Assembly: GCF_021730395.1 (NCBI RefSeq)
Contig: NC_069369.1
Location: 68,165,501-68,229,500, forward strand
Origin: Mercenaria mercenaria
Taxonomy: Eukaryota; Mollusca; Bivalvia; Venerida; Veneridae
Direction: 5' to 3'
DNA: 64,000 nucleotides
Below, in pieces: positions 22,691-34,429 of the stretch. Within the stretch, counting starts at the first letter, position 1; each line of letters starts with the position of its first letter. The notes below the pieces were generated by a model. That model had not been told where the DNA came from. It ran no database searches and saw nothing but the letters and a program-made list of their open reading frames with translations. Both the position numbers and the translations under genes were made by a program.

Positions 22691-25600
22691 TTACTTGACA
22701 CATAAATGTGAATCTGGTTTTGTTTCTGTATTTGATACATCTGAAAAGGTCTCTGACTTTTCTTTTTCGCTTGACACTTCTTCATCCGAATCTGGATTTA
22801 TCCCTTTACTCATACCTGGTGCACTTTCTTTATTCGACAGGTCTGCATTAGAACCAGACTTTTTTTCTTTACTTGACCTCTCTGTATTTGAATCTGACTT
22901 TGTTTCTTTACTCAACATATCTGCATCTGAATCTGACTCGGCTTCTTTGTTTGACATATTTGCAGTTAAACCCAACTCTATATCTTTAGTGGATACATCT
23001 ATAATTGCATGTCTTCTTTTCAAATGCCTAGTTAATGACCAAGGTCTTGTAAATGATTCTCCACAGATATTACAAACTGACGGCAGAGTAGTTATGTCGT
23101 GCTGGAACTTCATATGCACGTCTAAATATTTTTTACACTTGAACCTCTTTGTGCAGACTTTACAAACTGTTTCATTCCCTGGCCCTTGCACCGCTTTGCA
23201 TATGTTCGCATGCTGTGTAAGGTTGCTCTGACGATTGAAGGTTTGTCCACATGCACAGGTAAACAGCTTGCCGATGCCGTGTTTCTTTGCAGCATGAGCC
23301 TCCATCAGCCATTTATATGCAAACCTCTCCTCACAATGGTCACATTTAAAGTTTCTTTCCATTGCATGCACAGTTCTTTCATGACGCTTTCTAGCGCTTA
23401 AGGATGTGAACGTTTTATGACAGAATGTACATTTGATAGCCGGCTTGTAACCACAGGTCCAGTTCAGCCCTTGCTTTAACATAAATGATCTGTCACAGGA
23501 GTATAACTCTGGTGTGTCAGCACTCCAGTTAATCATCATCTGAAAAACAAACAAATTTATAGAAATATTATACTATATTGCTGAAATGTGACCCAAAATT
23601 CATTTATAAGTATCTATAAACATGTAGGTATGAAGTTCTGTATTAATACCCTGGTCTACTTACTGCTTTTTACAGAGAATGACAAAACTGAATGTCTGTA
23701 AGGATTTCAGGCATATTTTTATAAGTTACCCAAACTCCTTTCAGTTTTTGCAGACATATGACAACTTTGTCTAAACCTTTATCAAATAAATATGTGCATG
23801 GAACAATGACGAATAAGACATAAAACCTGATACAGTTTATAAGGGTAGCAAAAGAAGAAAAGACAGTTGTGTACACATAAGGCATATTTTAATAGCAAAA
23901 GATACAACAAATATAAAATATTTTAACAAGCTGTATTAAAACAGATACGTAAAGAACATAAAATACTTCTTGATAACCATGATAACATGAAAAATTCTTA
24001 TTTAAACATGATTGTATCAAGTAATGTGTAATCAAATTCCTAAGATAGTATTTAAAGACTATAACATAATTTTAATTTATGCAGATTAACTGTAAAGATT
24101 TAGATCTTGAATGTAACAGACAAGATTGTTTGTAAGAAAAAAGAAATTACATCAATTTTATGTTGCATTTCTCCTTCAACATCTTCCAACAGTTCTTGAA
24201 AGGTTTGTTCCTTTAGCATGGGATAAATCTTTGTTTCAAAGTAGTCCACAGGTCTGTAAATATGATGAAAATGCAAACAGAAAACAAGGGGTAATAGAGC
24301 CAGCTGCTCTATCTTTCAGATCTCTGTTCAAATACATTGTTTACCAGCAGCATTTGTTACTTTGGATATGACATCCCAACCCAAAACGTACAGCAAGCTA
24401 TTCATGCTGGTGTGTATGATCCAAATCTTGTTTCTCCAAAATTGTGAAATGGCAGGTCAAACTCGGGGCAAAGAAGTCATCTGAAAGACATATAATAACA
24501 TCATTATTTTTTACTGTTTGTATTCAATTAAGTTTTAAAATGTAAGTTTTCATCGGATGTTAGATGTAATAACTGTGCATGTTTGTACCATTGCCAAATA
24601 TATCATACAGTTTCTACTTCAGTTTCTAATTAACGTTTATTACCAAATCTCTCCGAAGATCTGATTACTTCAGTTACTTCTGTATACAAAGTAACACAAA
24701 CATGAGCTGCGCCATGAGAAAACCAACATAGTGCTTTTGCGACCAGCATAGATCCAGACCAGCCTGTTTCATGCTGTTTGCTTTCAAAGTCTATTGCAAT
24801 TAGAGAAACCGTTAGTGAACAGCATGGATCCTGACCACACTGCGCAGGTGGTCTGGAACCATGTTGGTTGCAAAAGCACTATGTTGGTTTTCTCATGGTG
24901 CGGTTCATATTAATAAGGCTTATACAGTGTTCCTACTTAACAGATTAAAAATATCAAAATAAACATGAGAATTTTATATAACCGAGACTGAGGCATATAA
25001 GGAAATCACCAGAGAAACATGAAAAATACAGATATTTACTTAACTGATGAATTCTTCTCAAATTAATATGGCATCCAGATGTTCTATTTCACTTTAGATT
25101 CGTTCAAGTCCACTTCTAAAATCACGTTTATTTCAACTGTTCGGAAAGGAAAATTATTCCATCTTTTTATTCAAAGACAGTAGACCTAACAAAGTATCTA
25201 CCGTTTACATCAGCTAAGAGAATTCATAAAGCAATTGTACAACTACTGTCTGTAAAACAGGGCCAACAGTTATGTTGCAAAGTTACCAAATGTCTTGCGC
25301 TCACCAATAAAACATTTTTGCTATTTTTTTAATGTTTTTGTTTGTTTGTTTTGGGTTTAACGCCGTTTTTCAACAGTATTTCAGTCATGTAACGGCGGGC
25401 AGTTAACCTAACCAGTGTTCCTGGATTCTGTACCAGTACAAACCTGTTCTCCGCAAGTAACTGCCAACTTCCCCACATGAATCAGAGGTGGAGGACTAAT
25501 GATTTCAGACACAATGTCGTTTATCAAATAGTCACGGAGAACATACGCCCCGCCCGAGGATCGAACTCACGACCCCGCGATCCGTAGACCGACGCTCTAC

Positions 25601-28600
25601 CTACTGAGCTAAGCGGGCGGGCTTTTTTTAATGTGGATATACAAGTTACATAATACAATTGTAATTACAATGAACAATGATATAACTTTTTACAAACATT
25701 CATTCAAGTAAAATATAAGCATTGGAAATCACCTACACAGGAAAACACTCCCTCCAATGTGAAATATACCAAAGACAGAAAATATTTGTTCTGACTTGCA
25801 AGCAAGGTACAAGCTTATTGCTTTCTATTAATTCATGTTTAGAGCCCAATACAACAAAAACTATTATTTATAGTAAAAACAAATGTCCACAAAAATGAAA
25901 CCTTTAATATTTTTTCAAAGAATAGATAAAAACAAAACAAAACAAATTTCTTACCTTGAAGTTATGAACTTCAGGACTTCTTGCTTCATTCCTTCAAAAT
26001 GTGCCGATATACATATAGCATACTTGCTCTATTACAGCCATTTGCACAGGTCATTGACTTAACAAAAAATATCTGTGATGAGGTCAATCATATTTTACCA
26101 CAAGTTTTGGATATTTTAACCCATTAATCCTACTAAATTTCTATAATGAACTTGTCCATCTTTCAATTTGGACAATTAAATTAACTGTTAAAAGAGGGTC
26201 ATGATGACCCTCAATCGCTCACCTGAGTAATATGAGCCACATGTTAAAAATGGCTAACTGATGCTAAAATATTAGAAAGTAGGTCAGAAGGTCATATTCA
26301 TGGCCACTGAAAGTCAGTTTTAAGATCGTTGTGCAAAACTGTACATTTCATCCAAATTTCAAGGCTGTATCTTAAAAAACATAAAAGTAAGTCATTAGGT
26401 CAAGGTCACAGTCAGGTGACCCCTAATCACTTGTGATCATCAGGTAATTATAATTAAACGGTCTAGGAAATATTATCTGATAATTTTTTAAGTATTTATT
26501 TCTATATAACTCAAATAATAAGTGACCCCAAGGGTAGTACCTCTTTTCACCCCAGGGGAATAATTTGAACAATTTTGTTAGACATCTAGGCAATGCTACA
26601 TACCAAATATCAAAGGCCTAGGCCTTGAACTTTTAGACAAGAAGATTTTTCCCCCTATATAAGTCTATGTTAAATTTGGGACCCCCAGGGCATGGCCTCT
26701 TTTCACCCCAGGGGCATATTTGAATAATTTTGGTAGAGGACCACAAGGCAATGCAACATACCAAATACCAAAAGCATAGGCCTTGCAGTTTCAGGCAAGG
26801 TTTTTAAAGTTTTTTCCTATAATATAAGTCTATGTAAAACTTGAGATCCCTAGGGCAAGGCCTCTTTTCACCCCAGGGTGATAATTTGAACAGTTTTGGT
26901 AGAGGACCTCAAGGCAATGCTACATACGAGATATCAAAGACCTAGGTCTTGTGGTTTTAGACAAGGAGATATTTGAAGATTTTTCCTATATAAGTCTATG
27001 TAAAACTTGGGACCCCCGGGGTGGGGCCTCTTTTCACCCCAGGGGCATAATTTGAACAATTTTCATAGAGGACCATTAGATGATGTCACATGCCAAATAT
27101 CAAGGCTCTATGCCTTGCGGTTTTGGACAAGATTTTCAAAGCTTTTCCTTAACCAGAGTTCTGCACGGAATTCAATTCTTTGAACTAGTTTGATATAATT
27201 CTGTCCAGTGGTTTTCAAGAAGAAGATTTTTTTAGAAAATGTTGACGGACCGATGACACACGGCGGACATTGAGCGGTCACAAAAGCTCACCATGAGCCT
27301 TTGGATCAGGTGAGCTAAAAAGTGGTGCTAACCAAAAAGATACTGGCTGAACAGCGAACAGTGCAGCTCATGATCAGATTGTACAGATGTGCAAGCTGAT
27401 CATGAGCTTCACTGGTCGAAAAGGCAGACTCAGTCGTGTCCAGCATGATAAGGGTTAAATAGAAACATACCATCTGTTCCTTTTGTATAAAACATATGAG
27501 TTAAATTCTTATTTTTTTTAAAAATATTTTTCAGCCATTTTTCAGCCACTTACTACGATTATGGAGTCAACTTATTTTCTTGCTTTCAAATAACTTGACT
27601 GTATGCTTTAACAAAATTTCTAAATTGCAAAAGGAGCATTATTTTGTAACTTTCAGTAGGATATGGAACCTCACTTAGAATGGTCATTTCATGATGCAAA
27701 AACTTTATGAAGAGTTTTGAAAGCAATGATTTCATAACAAAACTTCCTCAGAAGTTATATGCATAATTTTCACAAAAACATGTTAGAAAACAAGAGGGCC
27801 ATGAAGGCCCTGTATCGCTCACCTGACCTTTTGACCTAAAGATCATCAAGATCAACATTCTGACCAAGTTTCATTAAGATATGGTCATAAATGTAGCCTC
27901 TAAAGTGTTAACTAGCTTTCCTTTGATTTGATCCGGTGACCTAGTTTTTGACCCCACAAGACCCAGATTCAAACTTGACCCAAAGATCATCAAGATTAAC
28001 ATTCTGATTAAGTTTCATGAAGATACAGTCATAAATGTGGCCACTACAGTGTTAACAAGCTATTCCTTTGATTTGACCTGGTTACCTAGTTTTTGACCCC
28101 AGATGACCCAATACCAAACCTGGCCAAGATTTTTGAGGGTGACATTCTGACTAAGTTTCATTAAGATTGGGCCAAAATTGTGACCTCTAGAGTGTTAACA
28201 AGCTTTTCCTTTGATTTAACCTGGTGACCTAGTTTTTTACCCCACCTGACCCAGATTTGAACTTGACCTATGGATCATCAAGATTAACATTCTGACCAAG
28301 TTTCATTAAGATCTATAGGTCATAAATGTGACCTCTAGAGTGTTAACTAGCTTTTCCTTTGATTTGACCTAGTGACCTAGTTTTTGACCCTACATGACCC
28401 AGATTCAAACTGGACCTTGAGATCATCAAGATTAACATTCTGAACAAGTTTCATGAAGATATAGTCATAAATGTGACCTCTACAGTGTTAACAAGCTTTT
28501 CCTTTGATTTGACCTGGTGACCTAGTTTTTGATCCCAGATGACCCAATATCGAACTCATCCAAGATTTTATTGAGGGTAACATTCTGACCAAGTTTCATT

Positions 28601-31600
28601 AAGATTGGGCCAAACTTGTGACCTCTAGAGTGTTAACAAGCTTTTCCTTTGATTTGACCTGGTGACCTAGTTTTTGACCCCAGATGACCCAATATCAAAT
28701 TCGTCCAAGATTTTATTGCACTTTGTGCTCAGGTGAGCTAAAAAGGGGCAAACTATTGCCAGTCATGAGAGGTCATATCATAATGCCAAATGTCTGTGCT
28801 AAGTTTCAAAGCATCTGGACAAACAGTTATTCAGACAAAACAAGAGCTATCGCAGGACAGCAGTGCTTGACTATTCAACAGCCTTGTCAATTGAATATAT
28901 ACAATCAGGGGTGTAACTGGTTCAAGTTATCATAGTTTATAACCCATTTGAGTTATTGCTTATACTTTCATAACTTGCTTCAGTTATCATAAAATATTAC
29001 AAAGCCCTCCAGTGCCAATGAGACTAATGCAATTATTTCCTGAATCCTTGAACTCTTATCTTTCCAACTATGCAGTAAGATTTTTTTACTCAAGGCTGAT
29101 AAAGTTTTAAAGCTATAAAACTCTTAACATCCCATATGCTTATCAGGTCATGATTAGACTAAAGGAGAATTTGATTAACAACAGTTTGCTACTAATTTCA
29201 CTTTAAAGGTCACTTTGTGAGAACAGGAAAAAGACTTTTTTTGAATAACTTACCTAAGTTAACTATATTTTATAACTAATTAATACAGGTTAAAACAAGA
29301 GCACTGCATTGCGGGTGCTGACACTCATCTGATTTTTTGTATAATAGAAAAATTGTCCTACCCATGATTTTCTAAGTCCAAAAGGGGCCATAATTCTTAC
29401 AAAAAGCAGGATGGAGTTATGTTTCTTGTTGTACAGGTATAAAAAGCAAAAAAGAGTTATGTAACCTGTGCAATGTACGTCATTTTATTACAGTAAGTAA
29501 GTGTGTGAAGTTTCAATCAATTCCCACTAGTGGTTACTGAGATACCATCTTACATACAAAAACTTAACCAAATCAGGACGCCAACTCGGGACACCGACAC
29601 GGAAACATACACACTCGCATGGATGAGTCCAATAGCTCTACATATTCTTTGAGTATGTCCCAACCCACTTGACAGTCTGTCAGAGGTAGCTGTAACTTGT
29701 GTGCAATGTCGACAGCCAATAGCCTAAGCCTTCTCCACATATTCACATGAAACTGAATCATTTTCCAGCTACTGATCAAAATCACTTTTCAGTGACAAGG
29801 TGACAGTGACTTTGACCAACCTGACAAAAGGGGTGACCTATGATGTCTGACTGCTGAAGGCACAAGCCTAATTCAGTCATTGTTCTAATTAGAGGTCAAC
29901 GTGACCCTGACCACTGCCGTACTGGCCTCTTAAACAACTGAGGCTTTTTTCTTGCCACAAGAAATCATTCTATGAAGTTTGGCTGTACTTGGTCCCAGCC
30001 AGCAAAAAAATTCTATTTCTGTCTTAATTCTAACAGATATTTTGAACTTGAACTTTGACCTACTGACCCTAAAAACATAAGGGGTCCTCTACTAGCCACA
30101 TCCTATAAAGTCTGAACACCATATGCTAACACATGCTCCAGTTATCAATCTGAAACAAGTTATTAAGAATGACCAACTAACAGGAGCAAAACAATATGTC
30201 CCCTCTCTTTCCAAGAAGGGCTTATTTACAAGTAAATATACATAATTATGAGACAGTGGACCCATAATGACAGCAATTTCCGTGATTCAAATAGTAACTG
30301 TTTGCCATTTCTGCATTCATCTGCTGTCATGAAATTGTGTTTCTCTGTGCCAATATGACATAAAATTCAAATCTAATAAAACAGAATGTACTGACTGCCA
30401 TTTCAAGGATCCACTGCCTAAAGATATTGTTAAATAAAACTGATATTAGACAAAAGATGCATCATATTTCTCTACCATAAATTTGTGTGTGTTCTGAAAT
30501 ATCAAAATGAAGGTCTTGTCTCTCTATTTTTTGACAAACAGCTTAATTCAAATATATCTAATGCACCATTATATTTCACCAATATTTTTTGCCACTTTTA
30601 TAAAGGACTTTTGAAAGGTGAAGGAACTGACTTTTGGCTATATATCAGAATCCAGAAAAAAAGTTTTTCGCAAATGGCTCCTCAATTCTTAATTCACCCT
30701 GACATAAGAAAAACTTACATGAACCACAAAAACAGTTACTTTTCAAGCCGTCATGGCTCTAGAAGTCACAATTAACTACTGCATATTTTACCATTGAACT
30801 TGTGACTGAACAATAGTTTTGAATCTTTGCTAGAAAGACCATACTCGACAACTATTCCTGGTCCTAGGCATGGGTACAGGCAGAAAAGTAAACTATTACC
30901 TGAATATGCCATTAATGAGTATTAATGTATTACCTTCAGAAAATCTTCTTGGAGAATTAACACATAACCTGGCACTGAAACTATAACCTAACAATCTGGA
31001 CCCTTGTACTCTTAACTATTTAACTAACATAGTGGTAAAAAGCAAAAATACCTTATCAAACGTGACTGATCACAACAATAGATATATGATATCAAAGCTT
31101 TTCTCAATCATTTTGTTAGATGTGACCAAACTTTAAACTATTAACCTAAGGCATGTTAACATCCTGATGCATCTTTTTCAATATTTAGATTACAATAAAA
31201 AAACTCTCTTACGTCGTGTTTTTGTTTTGAACCAGACGCTTGAGAATCATCTTCATCAGTATTCAAGGAGGCGTCTAGATGTGAAGATCTACTCATCTGC
31301 GAATCATCTAACATTCCTCCCTCTGGTCCATAGCTATCTTCAAGATCTGTATCTCCATTATAATCATCATTCATAGCTGAAATATCATCAGCAGTGCTAC
31401 CAGCTGGATCATACTTATCATCGTCATCTGTAACTTCAACTTTGATTGCTTTTGAATTACCATCAATGTCTTGAACGGTTATTGGAGTTGGCATTTTCCT
31501 TACAACTCTTTCTTTATCTGCTCCATCAGTTTCGTGTGTTGCATCATCTTGCTTTTCAAAATTGTCACCTAACTCGTCCAAAACTTTTTCTGAACTTTTC

Positions 31601-34124
31601 GTCATTTTTGACCGTTTAAACTTTGAGGGACTTGCATATGGGGGTTGTAGCTTTCTTTTGCTAGACTGTTCATTCAGACTCTTTAAGCTTGGATTATTTA
31701 TGAACTCATCATCTCTGACAATATTTGGAAAGGTACCAGCAGCTGGTCCAAGTTTATCAGTGGTGTAAGATAGGTCTGAAATTAAATACAATATAGAAAT
31801 AAAGTTTGCACAAATTGTATGTGTATTTGTGAAATTATGTTTGTTTATATTATTTCAATACAAGCCACACAATTGCTGATGAACACCAGACAACCAACAT
31901 TGGATGATGGAGAAAGCGCCACTGTGCACTAGCTATTAAATAAAATATATTTTGCAAAGTTTCTTTGTCGCTATTGGGGAGAACAAGAGTAACACCTGCA
32001 GGTGCCAACGTTCATCTGTAAGTGCTTGACATTAGGCAATATGTAAAGAGTTATTGTTCTTGACCCTCTTACTCACCTACTGATGATTAAAAAGTGTTTT
32101 AAAGTTTCAAAGGTAGTTAGGTAAAGTATCCAAGAAAAGTGATCCTCAAGAAATACCCATTTTCTAAAATTCATTATTCTGACAAAATGCAAGAGAGATC
32201 TATGGTTCTTGACCTACTTAGTAATCTGATTTTATTTTATTAAACAAGTGTACACTTCAGTGAAGTATACGAAGTGTCAATGCTATAGCCCTTGAAGAAT
32301 GAAGTATTCAGACTTTAATTCATGAAGAGAACCTTAACAAAAATTTTAACCACGAAATTGCACTTGTCTAAGTAAATAAAGGGCCATAATTCTGACAGAA
32401 TGCATACCAGAGTTATGGTTCTTGGCTTACCTACTCACATAATGAGTATAACAAGTCTGCAAAGTTTCAAAGCTATAGCTTTTATAGCAAATATGGACCT
32501 ACATGCAGACAAAACAAGAGCTGTCTAAGACAGCACACTCGACTTCCCTCAGTGCTTGTCTCTGAATTAGACCTTTGCCAGTAAAAGGGGATTAAATCTG
32601 TCAAAATTCTAATCAGAGCTTAGGGCATTGTTTCTTATGGTGTTGCCTTTGATAGTAAATAACTAGTTTAAGTTTCAAGTCAATAGCTTTGATAGTAACA
32701 GAGATACTGGACGTTATATAAAACTTTAACAAAAAATTTCTAAGTTAAAAAGGGGCATAACTCTGTCAAAATTCAAATCTAAGTTATGAGGATTGAATCT
32801 CCTGGTGTAGACTTTAACAGGAAAAAACTATTTCAAATTTCAAGTCAAAAGCTTTGATAGTAACAAGAGATATTTGACTTTATCAAAAACTTCTAAGTTA
32901 AAAGGGGCATAAATCTGTCAAAATTCAAATCAGAGATATGGGGATTGTTTCTCCTGGTGTAGACTGTGATAGTTAAGTACTATTTCAAGTTTCAAGTCAA
33001 AAGCTTTGATAGTTACAGAGATTTGGACTTTATCAAAAACTTTGAACTAAAAAATTCAAAGTTAAAACGGGGCATAAACCTGTCAACATTCTAATCAGAG
33101 TTATGGGGATTGTTTCTCCTGGTGTAGACTTTGATAGTAAATAACTATTTTAAGTTTCAAGTCAATATCTTTAATAGAACCAGAGATATTTGACTTTATC
33201 AAAAACTTTAAACAACGGCGATGCGGACGCTGGGGCAAGTGCAATAAATCTACATTTTCTTTGAAAAGTCAAGCTAAGTACACAATGGGCCATAATTCTG
33301 ACGAACTGTGCATCAAAGTTATAGTTCTTCATCAACATACTCAACCAATGATGATACTATAAGTCTGCAAAGTTTCAAAGATATAGCTCTTATAGTACTA
33401 GCTAAAAATGCCACTTTTATTCAGTTGGAATATGGCTGAATATTGGGTGAAAAGCCTATCATTAAAAGAAAATTAAACTAGGGCTGGGACGATTTCAAAA
33501 TTTTGAAACTGGTTAATCATTTGTTTGAAATCGAATCGAACTGGTTAATCGGCCGGCTTATTGAAAACGATGTTTTCTTTCCTGACGACTGTATCAAGGT
33601 ACTTCAAGCAGCAGACTTCATTAGAAACTTACCGACTTTATCGTTTGCAAGCAGTGTGACAATTAATAAGTCATATTTTGCAGTATTTTATTTCAAGTAT
33701 ATCACGACATGCAAATCCGAGACTATTGATTATGTTGATGTGTTTTAGCGGAAATACAAATGTATATCACAGGTTTATGTGTTGGTTGAAAAAATGTATA
33801 AAGATAAAGTACGACTCATGATGTTTATTGTTTGAGAGCAATTACCGGTTTTGCAAAATTGAAACCGGTTTCACCTAGTAATCGAATCGGATCCGAGTAA
33901 ACGTCCCAGTCCTAAATTAAACCATACAAACATATGCTCTTTAAAGCTAATTGATCTTTATTTGTAGAAAGTCATTAGGACAAGTTTAGATTTACAACTG
34001 ACCTGGCTTACAAAACGCCCATCCTTGGTCTAGGAAAAATGTTTTCAAAGCAGACTCCTGCTCTAGTGTAACATATATCATCATCAAGTATGACTCCATT
34101 CTCTATAAGTCTCTTTTGTCAATA
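22691..34124 (-). CDS. C2H2 zinc-finger gene A, three exons, about 502 aa
   Basis: Assembled by reading splice sites. Exon 1, 34124-34003, has ATG at 34099-34097 (MESYLMMIYVTLEQESALKT) and donor CCAG|GTCAGT in phase 1. Exon 2, 31775-31213, has acceptor AATTTCAG, completes a split Asp codon, encodes 187 mostly acidic residues (KVEVTDDDDKYD) with a basic patch (KRKLQPPYASPSKFKRSK), and ends at donor GAC|GTAAGAG in phase 0. Exon 3, 23539-22691, has acceptor TTTGTTTTTCAG in phase 0 and stop at 22691. Exon 3 carries five fingers (about residues 257-400): IKCTFC, FKCDHC, FTCACG (CxC spacing, last ligand Cys), TVCKVC and SVCNIC. A Ser/Lys/Glu/Asp-rich tail of about 100 residues follows, with repeats such as SNKEAESDSDAD and SKETKSDSNTE. 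A nuclear, DNA-binding role is likely; targets unknown. A further candidate exon lies at 24151-24253. Confidence 0.75.
24151..24253 (-). CDS. Candidate extra exon inside gene A
   Basis: On the - strand, ATATTTACAG at the 3' end of a presumed intron is followed by 103 bases encoding PVDYFETKIYPMLKEQTFQE and then LLEDVEGEMQHKID, ending at GAT|GTAATT. The amphipathic, codon-like composition looks coding. The acceptor needs a preceding exon ending with two bases of a codon, which neither called gene A exon provides. It would therefore belong to an alternative transcript with another exon not found, or to another gene. Uncertain. Confidence 0.35.
24703..24907. mobile_element. MITE of the TGAGC(C/T)GCGCCA-TIR family, copy b
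   Basis: TGAGCTGCGCCATGAGAAAA at the left; the right end reads TTTTCTCATGGTGCGGTTCA. The 205-bp interior matches copies at 8011-8238 and 61861-62064 (GACCAGCCTG, AATTAGAGAAAC, GGATCCTGACCA). It sits in an intron of gene A. Confidence 0.8.
25336..25622 (-). mobile_element. tRNA-derived SINE with 12-bp target duplication
   Basis: On the - strand the element starts CCCGCCCGCTTAGCTCAGTA, with box A (TAGCTCAGTAGGTAG) and box B (GAGTTCGATCCTC) of a tRNA-like head. It continues through a body containing GAGAACAGGTTTGTACTGG and ends GGCGTTAAACCCAAAACAAA. The 12-bp direct repeat TTTTTTTAATGT flanks it exactly (25324-25335 and 25623-25634). This is a full-length copy. SINEs with this GGCGTTAAACCC tail are widespread in molluscs; the partner LINE is not evident here. 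Confidence 0.85.
26113..27460 (+). repeat. CTAAATTTCTATAATG repeat split by a nested element
   Basis: The left part (26113-26205, CTAAATTTCTATAATGAACT...CTGTTAAAAG) and right part (27318-27460, TGGTGCTAACC...CCAGCATGATAAGGGTTAA) together match the uninterrupted copy at 19550-19775. The 1.1 kb between them is a different, younger modular element. Confidence 0.7.
26206..27317 (+). mobile_element. GCTCACCTGA modular element, complete copy
   Basis: Starts with the hairpin AGGGTCATGATGACCCT and the motif GCTCACCTGA, and ends TCAGGTGAGCTAAAAAG, so the motif returns inverted at the far end. Between are modules of about 160 bp with CTCTTTTCACCCCAGG. A GACGGACCGATGACACACGG tail lies near the 3' end. 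The surrounding repeat is interrupted at TTAAAAG|GGGTGC, giving an AAAAG match on both sides. The architecture resembles pearl/Helentron-like non-autonomous elements. Confidence 0.65.
27793..28741 (+). mobile_element. GCTCACCTGA modular element, second subfamily
   Basis: Starts AACAAGAG, hairpin GGGCCATGAAGGCCC (27796-27810), then GCTCACCTGA at 27817-27826, and ends with the exact complement TCAGGTGAGC at 28729-28738. The interior is six modules of 142-148 bp with GTTAACAAGCTTTTCCTTTG and ACCTGGTGACCTAGTTTTTG. No coding capacity. It lacks the GGACGGAC tail seen in some families. Confidence 0.65.
28742..29294. other. Intron of gene A, no feature seen
   Basis: Single-copy-looking AT-rich sequence; the first 130 bp may be a residual module of the preceding repeat. 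No exon with splice sites. Confidence 0.25.
29295..29655 (+). repeat. AACAAGAG modular repeat, 3'-truncated
   Basis: AACAAGAGCACTGCATTGCG, hairpin-like GCACTGCATTGCGGGTGC, then modules with AAAAGGGGCCATAATTCTTAC and a CCAATAGCTCTACATATTC end. In related elements the last motif precedes the terminal inverted motif, which is missing here. Adjacent sequence 29656-29780 is discussed as a possible exon. Confidence 0.5.
29790..31150. other. Intron of gene A with diverged repeat pieces
   Basis: GTGACAGTGACTTTGACC and GACCTACTGACCCTAAAAAC near 29800-30080 are diverged TGACCTTGACC-type modules. The rest shows no exon with splice support; the + strand frame at 30485-30775 was not believed. Confidence 0.25.
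31985..33275 (+). repeat. Two adjacent AACAAGAG modular repeats
   Basis: The first (31985-32510) starts AACAAGAGTAACACCTGCAG and has modules with GGCCATAATTCTGACAGAATGC. The second (32515-33275) starts AACAAGAGCTGTCTAAGACAGC with an ACTCGACTT motif and modules of 149-168 bp (AAAAGGGGCATAA, CTCCTGGTGTAGACTTTGATAG). It ends with a GATGCGGACGC tail and GAAAAGTCAAGC, a decayed complement of the starting motif. It belongs to the same family as 34908-37580. Confidence 0.6.
33479..33914. mobile_element. hAT-like non-autonomous element, 8-bp TSD
   Basis: The 436-bp element has TIRs TAGGGCTGGGACG / CGTCCCAGTCCTA (one mismatch) and is flanked by the perfect 8-bp duplication AATTAAAC at 33471-33478 and 33915-33922. 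Subterminal CGAATCGAACTGGTTAATCG and CCGGTTTCACCTAGTAATCG are also related in inverted sense. The 8-bp duplication is characteristic of hAT transposition. The 81-codon internal frame shows no transposase motif. Confidence 0.85.
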
Positions 34125-34259
34125 CTGAAAACAGAAAAGCGAAATTATGTGAATTTCCAAGCACAATCAAATATTGTTAAGTTTAACATACTTATTCATT
34201 TTACATGTGGCTACCTTGATGCTTTTTAATTACTCAAATTTGCTGCCAGAAAAAGCCTG

Positions 34260-34345
34260 TAGGCAGTCTTATAACCAAACTGGGGTTTGAACACACAGCC
34301 TCCAAGTTGAATAGTCACCAATACCCAGACCCATCCACAAATTTA
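34260..34345 (-). repeat. tRNA-like SINE relic
   Basis: On the - strand, GTGTTCAAACCCCAGTTTG resembles a box B region, preceded by GGGTATTGGTGACTATTCAA. It lies just upstream of exon 1 of gene A. Fragmentary. Confidence 0.3.
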
Positions 34346-34429
34346 ACAGGTTTTCTACTGATCATTCATGAAATATTTGTAGCAAGGTAAAAAATAAGGC
34401 CCTTCTGTCATATGCATGCATGTGTTAAC

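Noticed and set aside
25540-25622. A tRNA gene on the minus strand
   Set aside because: The tRNA-like head is continuous with a SINE body and tail, and the whole unit is bounded by a 12-bp target duplication.
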